Shown one piece after another: positions 22,596 to 35,956 of a stretch of DNA of 64,000 nt. The stretch is from Trichosporon coremiiforme. Taxonomy: Eukaryota; Basidiomycota; Tremellomycetes; Trichosporonales; Trichosporonaceae. The stretch spans positions 433,008-497,007 of the forward strand of contig BCJJ01000005.1 of the NCBI GenBank assembly GCA_039545355.1, in the 5' to 3' direction. The notes under the pieces are model-generated. The model was given only the letters and a program-made list of their open reading frames with translations. It had not been told where the DNA came from and searched no databases. Both the position numbers and the translations under genes were made by a program. The first letter of the stretch is position 1; the number at the start of each line of letters is the position of its first letter.

Positions 22596-24681
22596 TCACA
22601 CGCCATTCGAAGTGCAGTATACCTTCCCCACCTCCCCACTCACTTGCGACAGGTTACGACAGGTACACGCACGAGCGCCATCGCTTGGGGCGGCCTACCG
22701 GTTACCCACGAGGCGAAGACTGTGGCAGACAGGTACCTTTGCACTCCAGACTATCTCAGTTACGGCGTTGCGTGTGTGTGCCGTACCTCTAGGACCTCTG
22801 GTCCTTCGTGTCCCTTCTGTCTCTCTTGTACTTCTACGATGCGCCGTACCTCGTGCGTACTTGACAAACAGAGGACCCGCGAGGGTGTTGTTCCTTTGAA
22901 GGTTGGTGAGTGGGTGGCGTAAACGGTGCATCACTCAGAGGACCGGGAGAGCCGAAGCTCGGACCACCTCGATCGTTCACGGGGTCGAGGGAGGAGATGT
23001 GGTCCGTGGCGCCATGGGTACCTCGGACTGCCCGTCCAACCCTTCGAAGTGACAATGATCGAAGGGGGGATTGTGCATAGGCCGCCCGTTTCGGGTCCTC
23101 CGACTGCGTTTGGAGTATTTCGCCATCCCCTCCTCACCTCTCATCAGCTTGGCCTCTGTCTGATGTGGTGAGATGAAGATGGTCGAAATGCCACCCTTGT
23201 TTCAATGCCCACGCCGAAGTGAACGCTCGATGCCGGTGCCCGCGTCCTTGGACCGGCGCTCGGACCGTCCTCCCACTTGCTCGGTAACATTGCCCGGTTA
23301 CACACGGCATGAGTTACAACTTTGATGCCCGCGGTGTGAGGCTCAGAGACAGCCGTCAGGTCCGAGGTCCGCAGTCTATAGGTTCCGAGGTCCGCCCCGC
23401 ATTGCTCTCGGCAGTGCGGACCGACGCTCCTCCCCACTGCCAATGCTTGGCGTCCCCAGCAGTTCGGTGCCAAGCACTGGGCATGTGGTGCGGGATCCTG
23501 TGGCTCCACCATTCACCGCAAGGTCCGCAGGTCCGAACATACGTCCGAACAGGCTTGATGGCGGTGCGGAGCATAGTTCAGCCCTGCCCTGTGCTTCAAG
23601 TACACTGTGTACCTTAACGGTGAGCGAGATCGACAGTCCTCTGTTCCTCAGCATACTCGAAGTGAGAACTACCGTAATCGTCAGTTGAGGGGCAGGAACT
23701 GCTGCTCCTCCCCTAGATCGGGCAAACCTAGTTCCTTCCTCTGAACTTTGCGCGGGTTCTACTTCCAAGCTCCAAATAGACACTCCGACTATCGGTGTAG
23801 CGTCGATACGAACACTCGACACTGACCCGCTGACGTAGAGACGTCTCCTTACCGTCGGCATTTTCGCCCGCTGATTCACAGCATACCCCGCTCCTCCCGC
23901 TCTCGCCATCGTCTCCCGTGAGATCCACGTCTTGTCAACAACGGCCCAGTCCTCCGCTCATCACTCGGCGCACTTCCGCGAGTTCACCAGAAAGCGGAGT
24001 GCAGTGTAGGAAGTGTATTTCTCCTATTACTCCGTCCACCCAGTCCAGGTATGGGCCACTGCGGCCACTGACGCACGGACCAGCGCCACATTCCGGCCTC
24101 CCTGTACTTCTCCTTCACTGTCCTGACCCCCTACGCTTCCCTGGCTTGGCTTCGTGGGCGGTCGAATCAGACGTGCATGAGCAGATGGATTAGGTGTGGT
24201 GCACGAATGGGCCGATTTCGGTCTCGTCTCTGAATCTGGAGACGTTGACGTTGACGTGTTTCCCGAGGACAGCGGTGTGTGGATGAGAAGGGGGAGTCTG
24301 GGGTTGAGGCAAGTAAGGTTCAGATCTGAGTGGTATGAGCAAGCTGCGGCATGCGGCAACAGCCTTATTCCCACACTGCGGGCCATGTTCCCTCCTTTCA
24401 TTCGTTTGATGTCAGGCATATCTTCCCCGCTGATGCCGCTCAATAGCTGCCGATTAGGTGTGCATGTGATGTTTCCTACCCTGTCCGCAGCCTACGCACC
24501 ACGCGCCCACCGTACTCGTACGACGCAAACGCACCCATGCAGTCAATGAGGGCACACGAAAAAGGTTCAGAACATCCGGAGGGGTATTACGAGAAGCTCA
24601 CGATAAGCTCACGAAATGCTCACGAGATCTGGTGTCAGACTTTGTGGCACTGTTTCTAGCAACAGTCCGAAAAGCGGACAA

Positions 24682-24708
24682 CGGTATGTCGGTATGTCGG
24701 TATGTCGG
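24682..24708. repeat. 8-bp tandem repeat, unit CGGTATGT
   Basis: Just over three perfect copies. Confidence 0.8.
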
Positions 24709-26356
24709 GCTCGGCGACGCGACATGGGGTTGAGGGGCGCGGATCACCCCACTCTCAGCCTCTTGCGCCAGACCCACTGCGCCGACAGTTTTCCACATAC
24801 CGCGTCTGTTGCTGCCTACTGATGTGCACTGGGACACTAACGGGGGTATGCGACGGTGACTCCGCGGCGTTGCTCTGGGTGTCACAGGCGTAGAGGGAGG
24901 AGTGACGCTGAGGCCCGGTGTCAACTCTTTCGCCCGACGCCGGGCGTGAAGAGTGTGGCTGGCGACTGGCGATCCTCGCATGAGGGTTGAATTGAATTAG
25001 GAGGCGTGAGCTTGGCTCGTGGAGGTGTCATGTCAGGGTTGGGATGCGTTGCTTCCACACCTGCACCTGTAGTCGAGGTTTTCGGCATGTCGCATGTCAG
25101 CGTGCGCCGGACAAAGCCTCCAGGACGCTCCTGGGAAAGGAAAAAGGAGCACACTCGCACCCTTGGAGGTCAAACTGGCGTCTGGTTGGCGTTTACTTCT
25201 CGGCGCGCCTGCGTCAGAGGCGTAGGACTCTGTTAGCAGAGTCTGGCCAACCACCACCGCCCTTCGAATGAAAGTGTCATACCACTCGGGGTCCTCTGAG
25301 GGGTTGACGGCTACTTCCAGTGGCGCAGGGAGGGCGGGAGGGAGGGGCATGCGGCCACCTCGGCGGCGCTGGCGGGCGCGCGGCGCACTGAGTCGCATGT
25401 GGACATGCCGACCACGGACCTTCTCTTCTCCTCTGTTCCAATGTGAGCCTGTTCCTCGGCACACACACACGCATGACCAGGGCCGCTAGTTGAGGAACAA
25501 CCTCGAGGTACAGAGGGAGCGTGCGAGTACCTCAACCTGTCAGCCAGTCTAACCTTGGCATTCAAGCCATGGCATTGGAGCGGACCGACGCGAGGACACA
25601 CTCGTCTCGCGCTCGCGAGGTTGCGTGAGGGCAGGTGGCTTTCCCGGTTCGCCAGGTTCGACGTCGCCAGGCTTGTCAGGTTGCAAGCTTCGGCATGCAC
25701 AAGATGCAACGATGCAGCCATGGCCGACCGGGCTTGGGTTTGCCTGAGGCTCACCTGAGGGCTCACTGGGACTTGACCTGGCGCTTCACCTGATGGCTCA
25801 GCTTACAGTTCGCGCGGCTCACCTAGCTCGCCTTGCAGCTCGGGCGGCTCGCCCGCTCTGCAGGCACGTCTGGCCGCACGCATGATTACGACGAGGCAAC
25901 GAAACGTTGTTGGTCGCCGACGTCTTCAGGCATATTATGCAGCTGCGAGGGGCGGCAGATTGCCCTCTTTCCCCTTCCCACTTGCCACTGCACTTCATCA
26001 CACTAGCACTAGTAGTACCTTGGCCGATTCCGCCGCCGACTCGACCGATACCGAAAACAACGGCGACGACGGTACAGTCGGCATCCTCGGCTCAGCCTTA
26101 TATCGCATACGGCCTGTGAAATCGTACGAGCTGGATTGGTTGCGACGCTCGACTGGCGGTGCGACTTGGCCCGGTAACTGTTCGCGTTTCGGGCACAGAC
26201 AAAGGGCGGCTCTAGGCAGTAGGCAGGGTGGATTAGGAAAAAAATTGCTTCCGCTGTCAGTCAGGCAGGCAGGCAGGCTTGAGGCCGCACGCGCACCCGA
26301 GTAAGCGCAAGTGAGCGGCTGATACCGGGGTAGGGCCCCTCTAACGCCTTGCGAGG

Positions 26357-28507
26357 ATGAGCATGTACGAGACTGTGTCGCCCACGACCGCGACCACCGC
26401 AGACTCGCTCAGCCTCACCACTCCCACACCGACGCCTCCCACACCTCATATCGTATTCTACCAACAACCACAACACCCACACCTCATCTACCAACACCAC
26501 CAACCGCAGGGCCCCTTCTTCGAGCCCCCGGCCCCAGCTCACCCCTACGACTGCTCTATGGCTCGCGTCCACGACCGCCATCAGCAGCAGCACAACACCC
26601 CCTGGCCAAGAAATGCACGCGAGGCCTCCGAACCGAGTGTCTCCGCGACCACCTCGTCAGGTCCCTCTCCCCGAACTGCTCCGCACTCCGCGCCACAATC
26701 AACCATGACTCAACAACTCCCCCCAAACAACAAGCAGCCAGTAGCCCCCGCTCCCCCGGCACCGGCATCCGCTTCAGCGAACCAGACCGCCCCGAGCTCG
26801 ACAAGCTCGACGTCCCAGCCGAAGAACACCAAACGCGGCCCGGACGGCAAGGTCACCCGCAAAAAAGTCGCAAAGGCTTGTCTCGCCTGCCAGAAGAGCC
26901 ACTTGACATGCGACGAATGTGAGTACACGAAGCATGCGTGGGCCCGCTCCCGACGTGGTGCCTGCATGGTGCTGCTCACTATGCATGGCTCCTTGCCCGC
27001 CGCCCATGAGCCCTTGCCCGCCGCCGTAGCCAACGCTGACAGACAGCACGCCCATGTACCCGCTGCGTCAAGAAGGGCATCGGAGACCAGTGCGTCGAGG
27101 GTGTCCGCAAGAAGGCCAAGTACCTGATGGAGGGGGATGAGCGAGGTGAGTCGATTCATCGTCTGCGTCGCTAACTCTCAGTACCGCCGCCACCACCACC
27201 GCAGCCGCAGCCGCAGCCGCAGGCGTCGATCCCGCCGCCGCAGCCGAGTGGCTTCTCGGGCTCGCCGAACAACCACCCCTTCGGCGGCGTCAACATCAAC
27301 ATGCTTCCTGGCGTCCTGCCTTTGCAACAGGTACAGCCAGAACGCATCCCGGACAACATCTGGCTTACAACGCCAATGGTCGATGCGCAGCCCCCGCCGC
27401 AGCCGCTGCAGCCGCTGCAGGACTGGAACCTGCAGCAGAACAATGAGCCCTTCAACTTTACGTCGACGGCCGCCGCCAACCTCGAGTACGAAATGTTCGA
27501 CTCGATGTTTGCGTCTCTGTCGCCTTCCTTCCCGTTGGGCGACATCGCCGCACCCCCCGGTAACACTGGGTCCACGACCGACGGCTCCACGCCGACGATA
27601 TGGAGCAACCTCGGGTTCACAGATCCGAACGGCCCCGCCAGCGACGGAACCGTCATGCAGAACCAGGACTCGAACATGTCCATGCCCATGATGGGTCAGA
27701 ACCAGCAGAACCAGGGACAGAACCAAGGCCAAGGCCAGCAGCAACAGATCGAGTACACCAACTCGAACGGGTGGCAGCCGGAACCCCAACAGCAACAGCA
27801 GGACCAGCAGCCCCAACAGCAGCAGCCTCAGCAGCAGCAGAACCACGAAGGCGTACCGAAGAAGATGACGCCGGAGGAGCTGTACTCGACCGTCGTCAAG
27901 CCGTACGACTACACCGAGGGCTACCACAGCCTGATCAGCTACCTCGAGAGCAAGTGAGTGGGCGCTTTGGGCCGCAGCCCGAACAGTGTGCCTGGAGGCA
28001 GTGCTAACGGCTAGTTTCGAGAAACCCGACTTCATCCGTGTCGTGAAGGCGTTAGCCGCGTTCCGTCCGTCCCTGATCGCGCTCCAAGTCGGCATGACAG
28101 AGGAGGACGACGTGTTCGTCGAGCGGTCGTTCCAGCGCACACTGATCGAACTCGACAAACTGATCAGCTACTCCGCAACCCCCACTGCGGTCTGGCGGCG
28201 AACAGGCGAGATCGTGTGCGTCGCGCCGCAATTCTGCCAGCTCGTAGGGCAGACGGAGGAGCAGCTTGTCGGACAGCGCACGCCCATCTGGCGTCTTCTG
28301 AGCAAGGCATCCACGACGGCGTACTGGGAGAACTTTGCGGAACACGCTTTTGAGAACTCGACGCAAAACTTCTTCCAGGCCACGACACTCGAGACGCCCA
28401 AGGGAAGTATTCCTTGCGCGGCAAGTTTTACGATCAGGAGAGACACGTTCGACCTGCCTAGTGTGATTATTGGCCAGTTTCTGCCAATCCCACCAGAGGC
28501 CATGTAA
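26357..28507 (+). CDS. ERT1: ERT1-type Zn2Cys6 transcription activator of gluconeogenesis
   Basis: A nuclear regulator of gluconeogenic and non-fermentative carbon genes. Four exons (26357-26918, 27047-27145, 27182-27953, 28015-28507) give about 641 residues. A long Pro/Ser/Gln-rich N-terminus leads to the DNA-binding domain at about residues 175-205: [18 protein letters not shown], then [16 protein letters not shown]. This is a full C-x2-C-x6-C-x5-C-x2-C-x8-C zinc cluster completed by the first intron, followed by [17 protein letters not shown], a hallmark of the ERT1/RDS2 group. The middle is Gln/Pro/Asn-rich and likely activating. A PAS-like region lies near the C-terminus ([19 protein letters not shown], then [18 protein letters not shown]). 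All four splice junctions keep the frame. The start is the first ATG, at 26357. Confidence 0.92.
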
Positions 28508-29572
28508 TGCGAGCGGCGAGCGAGCCAGCCTCCTCCGTATCCTACACTCCGGCCAGCATCGACGTCTGCCCTGGAGGAGCGCGCCGAAGCGAGAGCAGTG
28601 AGAAGGATGGAAAGAGGAGAAGAGCGAGCAGCAGTAGCGAGAGCAGGCCCCTCGCACCCATTTTAATTCCAGCATCCCTTTCCATTTGGGCTTTTACTTT
28701 TTTTTCTTTCACCACACCCACCAGCGCTATCTCGCAGACTTTCAGCATACACACTTGTACTTGTAGATAGAGCATGAGACGGACGTTGCACTGGTTGGTC
28801 CTTGAGCGTTCGAGCCTAGCGCAGCGAGGCGAGTGAGTACGGAGTGAGCAGCGAGTGAGTACGGAGTGAGCAGCGAGCGAAGCAAGCTTATGACCTCTGG
28901 CTGTTCAGTCTGAACAGCTCGGGTATCGGAAGTCGCTGTGTCAGGAGAGGTGGTATCGGGAGGGTGTCGTCGAGTGTACCGCGTGCACGGAACCGGCGAG
29001 GCCCGAGATCATCAGTTTCTGTGGATGTGTGCGAAACACAATGTCTGCTTTGCATCTGTGCTCAGTGATAGAGGTGATAAGGTAAGGTTGGGTCGGTGAC
29101 TCGGTCGCACGAGCACTGCTAGCAGGAGTGCGGGGTGCGGGGAGTGCGGGGTTCAAGATGCCGATCCAGCGATCGCGGAAGCATTTGCGCCGGACCGATT
29201 GCTACTCCGACACCAGTCTTGTGCCGTTGTCCGGTCTCCGCGCTTGCCGCACCTGCCGCACCTGTCTCAACACCATCTCAGACGACGTTGAGCGCCCGCA
29301 TCTGTTGTCCCGCATCAAGCATCTGAGCTTCTCAGCCTTTGATCCCGCGGTGCCCCTCCACGTCCATCCTCAGTTGGAAACAGAGCGAGCGGCAACGCAC
29401 GAACCCCATCGCCTCGCCATCGATCACAAGTACGACTCCACCAAGCAACAACATTGCTCCGTCGTTCCGATACCGGCACGGTCCATCCTCACGCCGCGCC
29501 ACGGCACGCATCGCCCGCATCCCCACGGCCCATCTTGCCGGCCCGACGGGTTGATCGAGGGAAGGAGGCAGG
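28508..29572. other. Spacer between the two Zn2Cys6 genes
   Basis: About 1.1 kb holding the ERT1 3' end, a 23-bp tandem repeat and the presumed promoter of the next regulator. No gene is seen. Confidence 0.5.
28830..28880. repeat. 23-bp direct repeat
   Basis: Two copies of GCGAGTGAGTACGGAGTGAG followed by CA, in tandem, downstream of ERT1. Confidence 0.8.
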
Positions 29573-32188
29573 ATGCACCCCCCACGAGGCTCGGTATCCT
29601 CGGGGGCCCCGTTCCCTCCCCCGCTCGCGGCGGGGTCGGCCAGTTCAGCAGGGTCGATGGAACCGATATCTGGCTATTACAGACAGACGAGCGAGGGTGC
29701 GCCGTCCAAGAGAGCCAGGATGGATGTTGACGAGAGGTGAGCTCACTGTCGGATTCTGGGCTGACGCCAGGCCGCTAGCGATTACTTGCACGCCGTGTCG
29801 GGCAAGGAAGATCAGTGAGCTCTCCAAAGCTCGATGAAGCTGTTCGATAGTTGGGATTAGCTGACCCCAGAATGCGACAGTACGAAGCCTGTGTGCCAAA
29901 ACGTAAGTCCGCCGCTACCTGCTAGCTCTTAGCTCTTCGGACGAGCTAAAGCTAACCGCAGTGCTCCAAGTACGTCCTCCCTTCCAACACACGGTCAATC
30001 TTTGCTTAGCAACGGGTGCTCCGCGCAAGGCACTGCAGATTCGCAGAGCTGCCGATCGCGGAACACACAATCGATCAAGCTGACATGCGTGCGGCCAAGC
30101 TAACGCCAGTCGGAATCCGCGGGACTGCGTGTACCCCATCAAGATGAAGCCGGGACTGCGCCCCGGTACGGGGGTAGATATGGCGAAGCGGCTCGGTTAG
30201 TCTCTCATCGCATCTCACTACCATCCTCACTCTCACCCTCATTTCTGCTCCAGCTGTGGTGCCCAGGGCTGTCTAGCTGACATACAGAACAGCTCGAAGA
30301 CCGTGTAGCGAGCTACGATTCCCGCCTCCGCGACCAAGAGGGTGTCATCGCCTCGTTGACCGGGTGGCAGCAACAGCAAATGGCCGGCGCCTCTGTTCCC
30401 ACGCCCTCAGCTTCGCGGAGTGGCTCCGGCTCCGTGCCAGTCGGCTTCCCCTCCGAACCTGCGCCGCAAGCAATGCTGAGTCCGTCCCACGACCCGAGCC
30501 ACGCGCACCCCAGCCCAGGGGGCCTCTCAACCACGTCCTTCTCCGATCCGCGGATACTGCCCGCGGACGAGATCGTGACCTCCTTGATTTCCCTCTATTA
30601 TCAGCACGTGTGGCCGTGGGCGCCGATCCTGCCCCGGGTCACATACACGGCACCATGGGGAATTGTCCCGCACGCCATTGTCGTTCTCGCCCTGAGGTTG
30701 AGTGACGACCCGAGACTCGACAGACTACCGGGAGGCAAGCAGGCCCTCAGGCAAGCGGCGAAAGCGCACGTCCTCAGCCACGCGGTCGAAAGCACGAGCA
30801 TCGCGAGTATGCAGGCGCTCTCGCTCCTCGCGCTGGATCTGATAGGTAGCGAACAGGGACCAAGCTCGTGGGGCACGCTCGCGCTGTTGACTAGGAGTGC
30901 GGCGCATCTAGGCCTCATGACCGAGGATGACCTCGAGCCGAAGGCGAGGGCAAGTCTTTCAGGGCCAGCGGACCCGTCACTTCCGTCGTTCGACCCGCGG
31001 AGTGCACTGAGTTCAATGAAGAGGAGAGGAATGCAGAAACGAACGGCTATTGTTCCGCCCCCAGCGACGCGGGAGGAGGATGAGGCGCGGCGGCGCCTGT
31101 TCTGGCTCATCCTCGTTCTGGACCGGTACGCCTCTGCTTCGACGGGGTGGGACTTTGCATTACGAGACAGCGACATCAAGCGCAGGTTACCGTCAAGCGA
31201 TACGCTGTGGTTCACGCCCCCGCCGCCTGGCTCGCCATGGCCGCGTGCGCCGCTCTTTGCGCCGGTCCTGCACCGCGACCCCTATCCGCCCTCCGTGCTC
31301 GCGAACCTCTCCCCGATGGTGTTCCTCATCGAGGCTGTCGATTTGCTCGGCCGAAGTCACACGCTGCATTCCTCAGGAGGCTCAGCCGAAGAGGCGCGCG
31401 ACGCCGCCTTGGCCCTCACGGCAGCCTGTCGCCGGTGGGCCGCAGAGCTTCCGAGACTGGAAGGGTCACTTGGCCTAACGGTCCTAGCCCTGCATCACGC
31501 AACACTCCTGAAGGTGAACGCGTACCACGCCTTCCCTGCTTCTGGAGGCTCGGTCGCGCCGTTCCGAGACCGCTGCGCCGAGTCTACGGCCGCTGTCGCC
31601 GATCTCTGCGTGAGGCAGAAAGACGTCGGATGGAAAAGTGCCTCGCCGCTGTTCATCTGGGGCGCGTGGGTGGCCGCGAGAGTCGTCTTCATCTCGCGCT
31701 TTGTCGCGCATACTGCCGACCTCGCGTCGCATCCTCACTCTGCCCATCCCCCGAGCCAGGGCGTCAGTGGTGGCCTGGCGTCTGACCCGGAATTCTCAGT
31801 CCTACTGAGCAGCCTGAGAGAAGCAAGCCGACACTGGTCCCTCGCGTCTCAGTATGTGCGCTTGCTTGACGCGGCGTCTCGACGCTGGTCCTCCGGCCAA
31901 GTCTCGACTCCTTCGACACGCTCCCACCCCGCCCCGGACGCTGACAGCGATGACGAAGGTCTGCCTGACGCTATCAGGGTTCTCCTCGACCTGAGACGGA
32001 CGGCTTACAATGCTGTTGGGGCTGGGGAGGATACGCCGCCTGAGGAGGGCGAGAGGGAGAGGAGGCATAGTGTGGAGGGTGGACCGGGCCAGGACGTGGG
32101 AGGTGGAGGGCAGGGAGGAGGGCAGGGAGATGGGCCGGGGATGGAAGGCATGGAGGGCATGGACACGCAGGGCATGGATTTGAGGTGA
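29573..32188 (+). CDS. Zn2Cys6 fungal transcription factor with microexons
   Basis: Six exons: 29573-29736, 29771-29814, 29871-29902, 29962-29969, 30110-30195 and 30288-32188. They give about 744 residues. The zinc cluster is spread over five exons and only appears after splicing: CTPCRARKIKCD, STKPVCQNC, SNRNPRDCVYPIK (C-x2-C-x6-C-x6-C-x2-C-x7-C). A linker and coiled coil (EQLEDRVASYDSRLREQEGV) follow. The large last exon has the fungal transcription factor middle-homology region, including SLISLYYQHVWPWAPILPRV, SIASMQALSLLALDLIG and RRRLFWLILVLDRYASASTG. The C-terminus is Gly/Glu-rich. An 8-nt exon is striking but is required for the last Cys pair. The stop follows DLR directly, although GTGAGT overlaps it, so a short further exon is possible. 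Target genes are unknown. Confidence 0.85.
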
Positions 32189-33072
32189 GTAACCGCATCG
32201 CATGATACACTCTTCCGCTCGTTCGACATTGAATCAGTGTTGCTCGATGATGGCGATCGACACTGAATCAGTGTTGTTCAATGATGACGATCGACATCGA
32301 AACCCGGGCTTTGGGACTACGCCTCTGCAGCCCCTGTCTCAGCTTGAACGGCAGCACCGGCGCCACACGCTCAGCTCGCAGCTCGGACCGTGAAACAGCC
32401 TCGCGGAATTGACACACCTCCTCTGTCGGTCCGCTGCAACCGCGGTCCGACCACCGTGTGCCAGATCGAGCCAACTAGTCGTTCCAAATCGAGCATTCGA
32501 GTATTCGAGCGTTCACATGTTCCTACAATCCCCCTCTGTGCCGCCTGTACTGCCGCCTGTGCTGTCCGTGTGCCGATCCGATCACAAATTCCAGATCTCC
32601 GCGCTCCCCTTCTATCGTTTTTCGGGACCACGACTTCGTTGAATAGACGCTGACAGACAGCAATCTCCCCGCGTGGGCTGTGCAGCCCTTACTTGGCGAT
32701 TTGCACCATTGGTTCGATCTCCCGCCAAACTTGTTCTCGGAGCAAGCGTGAACCCCCTCCCCCTTTTCAACTCCCTCCACCGTCTGTCCAAGTTGATTGA
32801 GTATTGAGGAATGGACGACGCATGAACCCTGTACAAATACATTCATCACACGCTTCGTTGTAGCGACTACTAGTTTCTAGTTACAATTTCAGTCTTGAGA
32901 GAGCGTTATTACAAGAACGCTGGGCCCTCCATGCCATGTCTTCGGTCTTCGTTGGTCATCCTCGTGTCCTGTCCTCTCGGTCATCCTTTCGTCCTCGTAA
33001 ACTCCTGCTGTCCTCTCTATCGTTGCAATGCTCAGCCCGCGCGATGCTCCAAGGCTGAGAATCATAGGTACA
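32189..33072. other. Convergent spacer
   Basis: About 0.9 kb between two converging genes; a 34-bp tandem repeat is at its left end. No gene is visible. Confidence 0.5.
32223..32296. repeat. 34-bp tandem repeat
   Basis: Just over two copies of a unit starting TCGACATTGAATCAGTGTTG, with a few substitutions, just after the Zn2Cys6 gene. Confidence 0.8.
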
Positions 33073-35956
33073 CTACAGCACCTCCTTCACCTTTGTCCAG
33101 AACTGACCCATCTTGACTTCTCCCATGGAACTGATCGGCTGGCCGGCACTGACGCCGTGCGCGCCTGAGGCGAGGTATCGCCTCACGTCGGCGACCGTGA
33201 CGCGCCCCCTCATGCGGGCGAGGAGACGGGCGACATCGGCGTCCTTGCCCGCCACGTGCTGCGCGTCGAGTAGCGCCAGGAGCGCTTGCCGCGCCACACT
33301 CTGCGTGCGCCAGGGCACCTTCTCGAGTTTGGCCGCGTCGAGGTCGAGCCACTCCGTTGCCGCGGGGCTGGGACTGAGCCTCCCACTGTTACCCCCGCTT
33401 TCGCGGCGGCCGTCGCTCTCCCTGCTAGCCCTACGGCTGGGGGCACTCAGGCTGCTCGTGGCGCTCTCGCGGCGCTCCCTTTGCTCGCCGACTTCGGTCG
33501 GGGTGAGAGGCGCGAGATGCGAGCCCGAGGTGCGCTCCTTAAACTCAGCGGGCTTGGGCTCGCCAGAAAGCCGATCGCCAGCCTTCGGTTCCTTCGGCGT
33601 GACCCCATCAAGCGCCTTGTTCGCGTACACCTCGGCCGAGATCAGATAACTGCCCCTGCGCTCCGTACCCAGCGCCTGGAGCAGGGAGCGCGGCACGGCC
33701 GCCTTGAACAGGTTCACGGCCGCGAGCTGCAGCAGCACCTCTGCCCTTTCCCGGGCGCGGCCGTCAGGGAGACACGCGAGGGATTGCTGGTAGCGCGCCT
33801 CGGCGGAGTCGAGGTGCTCGATCGCGCGGCGGGCGAGTTCGAGCGTACGGGCCGGCGGTACGGAGTTGCGCTCCAGCGGCGAGACAGGCGCCGTGTGCGG
33901 GTGCGAGTGTGAGTGGGCGGTCGGCGTGCTGATCGCGGACAGAGGGGCGATGCTGTTCGGGCTTAAACGGGCGGAGCCGCTGCTCGCGCGCCGCGGGACG
34001 GATCCGGCGGGTAGCGTGCCGCTGAACTGGCGCACGACGCGGGGACGCGTCTCGCTGGCCCTCCTCGGGTGAGCTGGGTTGAGCGGCGAGAGAGGCGAAG
34101 GCACCGGGGGGAGAGGACAGACGGGCGGCGGTAAGCTGAGCTGAAGGGGTGGCGGACGGCGGCGGCTTTTCGGGGTCTGGGCGGGCTCGGGGAGCGTCGG
34201 CGCGCGGGTCGGCGAGAGTTTGGGAGCGAGAGTCGGGAACGTCGACGGGCTCGTTGGCTTGGTACCTCCGCCAGCCGCCCAGGAGGGCGACACAACGTCA
34301 TCCTCCTCGATGATGACTTCCTCGGCGATCGGCGGGGATTCGAGGGAACCGATGCTGGTGGTAGACGACTGCCGGCTGCGGTCGAGCACGGGCAGCGAGC
34401 CGTCCGACCCGCGCCCTGGAGGTCCAACACTCCCAGCTCGGCTGCGGGAGTAGACGTACCCCTCTGGCGTGGGTTGCGCCTGTGCCGAACACGGCACCGA
34501 TGTGGTCGTAGCGACGGGCGGAAGAGGGTCGCCCCAGTGTCCACGCATGAGACAGGCGACGAGCCAGAGCGTGTCGCCCAGCAAGCGAGCACACTCGTAC
34601 GCCTGCATCGCAGCGACTTGGTTCGACGTCGCGCGCTCTTTCGTCTCATCCGCGAGCAGCGTCAGGTCTCGCAGCGCGCCGGTAAAGTCGGACTCGTGGA
34701 ACGGCACACCGAGCACAGCGAGGTGTCGCAGCCTGTCGACGGTCAGGCGCCCAGACGCGAGCTGCACCCGCGTTATGAGCGCAGTCGTGTCCGGACTCGG
34801 GGGCAGCATCGTCGTCGCCAGTCCGACCATGTTTGTTGCCTGATCAAGCGCCTTCTCGGCTAAGTCGGCGAGATCCTCGACGCCGCCGCTGTCGGACGAG
34901 AGCACCGCGGCCGCACCCGCCGTGTCCGCCAGGTGCAGGAACATGGCTGCCAGCGCGGGCGTCTGAGGACCAAAGTCGGCCTTCGCAAGCTGGGCAGCAC
35001 GGTCCATCCTCTCAGCGGCCACCTCCTCCATGCACTCGAGCGCCTCGAGCGCAAGTCTTCCTGCCGGGCCGTCACCGTCGCTCGTGTCGGCAAGATGGAG
35101 CTTACACAGCTCGCCCGACACCGTCGCCAGCGTCTCGCGCACCGTCATGCTACCCGGGGCGCAGCGGGAGAGGTGTAACAGGTCTGCGCGAGACTCCTGC
35201 AGTTGAGCCATAGCAAGATTATGCGCCGTTGGTGGGTCCTCTAGCCGCGCCAAGAGCAGCAGCATCGTCGCACGTCGTAACCTCGCCCAAGCCGAATGCG
35301 GGCGCATCGCTAGCGCCTGGCCGAACAAATTAGATGCAATACGCAAGTGTCGCGCGGCCAACACTCCCTGGTTCCCAGCTTCGTGCGCCTGGGCTTCGTA
35401 GGCCGTTCCACCTGATTAGGTCAGCCACAGTCAAGCCTCAAAATTAAGACTCACTCTCCATGCAGGAACCAAACGTGACAGTGTCGCTGCGGTCCCTCGT
35501 CGGCGTTGACGGGCGCGAGCTGCGGGTACGCTGCCGCGGTGTGAGACTGGGCGTGCGCTGCGCCGACGCCCGACTGCGAAGATCGGATCCGCTGCGTGCC
35601 TTGGAGAGCGCTCGCGGTGGAGTTGAAAGATGTGTCTGCTGCTCAGCCGCTGATGGTCGCTTGTAACCGCCCGACGAGGAAGCACGGGTGTTGAGCTGGA
35701 GGGACGGGGCCGACTTCATCGCGGCTGAGTTCTCGAACATGGCGGACGTCGGAGAGGCGGCATTGCTGTTTGGTAAAGACGGGGGAAGGGGGAGCGCCAG
35801 CACGAGATCGGTGAATGACGGCTCGGGGTCCTCTATCCGCTTCTGCAACGGGTGCAGGTCCGGCCGCCGTTGGCGCGTTTGTTGCGGCCGCGAGCTCGAC
35901 ACCTTTAGCGAGTAGTTGTGCGGGAACAGCGACGACATGAAGGGCACCGACGGCAT
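33073..35956 (-). CDS. Large TPR-like protein, function unknown
   Basis: Exon 1 (35956-35455) and exon 2 (35411-33073) are joined over a 43-nt intron (GTGAGT to CTAATCAG), giving about 946 residues. The ATG at 35956 has a good context (CACCATGCC). The first 165 residues are Ser/Arg/Pro-rich and disordered (for example RSRASAQRTPSLTPRQRTRS). From the splice onward come helical pairs like TPR units, such as GTAYEAQAHEAGNQGVLAAR, then HLRIASNLFGQALAMRPHSA. A central Pro/Ser-rich linker follows, then a second helical block (LELARRAIEHLDSAEARYQQ) and a C-terminus ending MGQFWTKVKEVL. The sequence shows an alpha-solenoid protein-protein interaction scaffold; I cannot name its complex. Confidence 0.65.

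Larger units (their letters stand above)
20388..26356. other. Long gene-poor interval (about 6 kb)
   Basis: No credible exon series, tRNA or mobile element was found. Open frames on both strands reach about 175 codons but lack motifs. Two short tandem repeats lie within it. The right end should hold the ERT1 promoter and the left end the MFS promoter. Confidence 0.45.

Noticed and set aside
23376..23909. 177-codon minus-strand frame in the 6-kb gene-poor interval
   Set aside because: No recognisable motif and no splice partners. It may be chance in GC-rich DNA.
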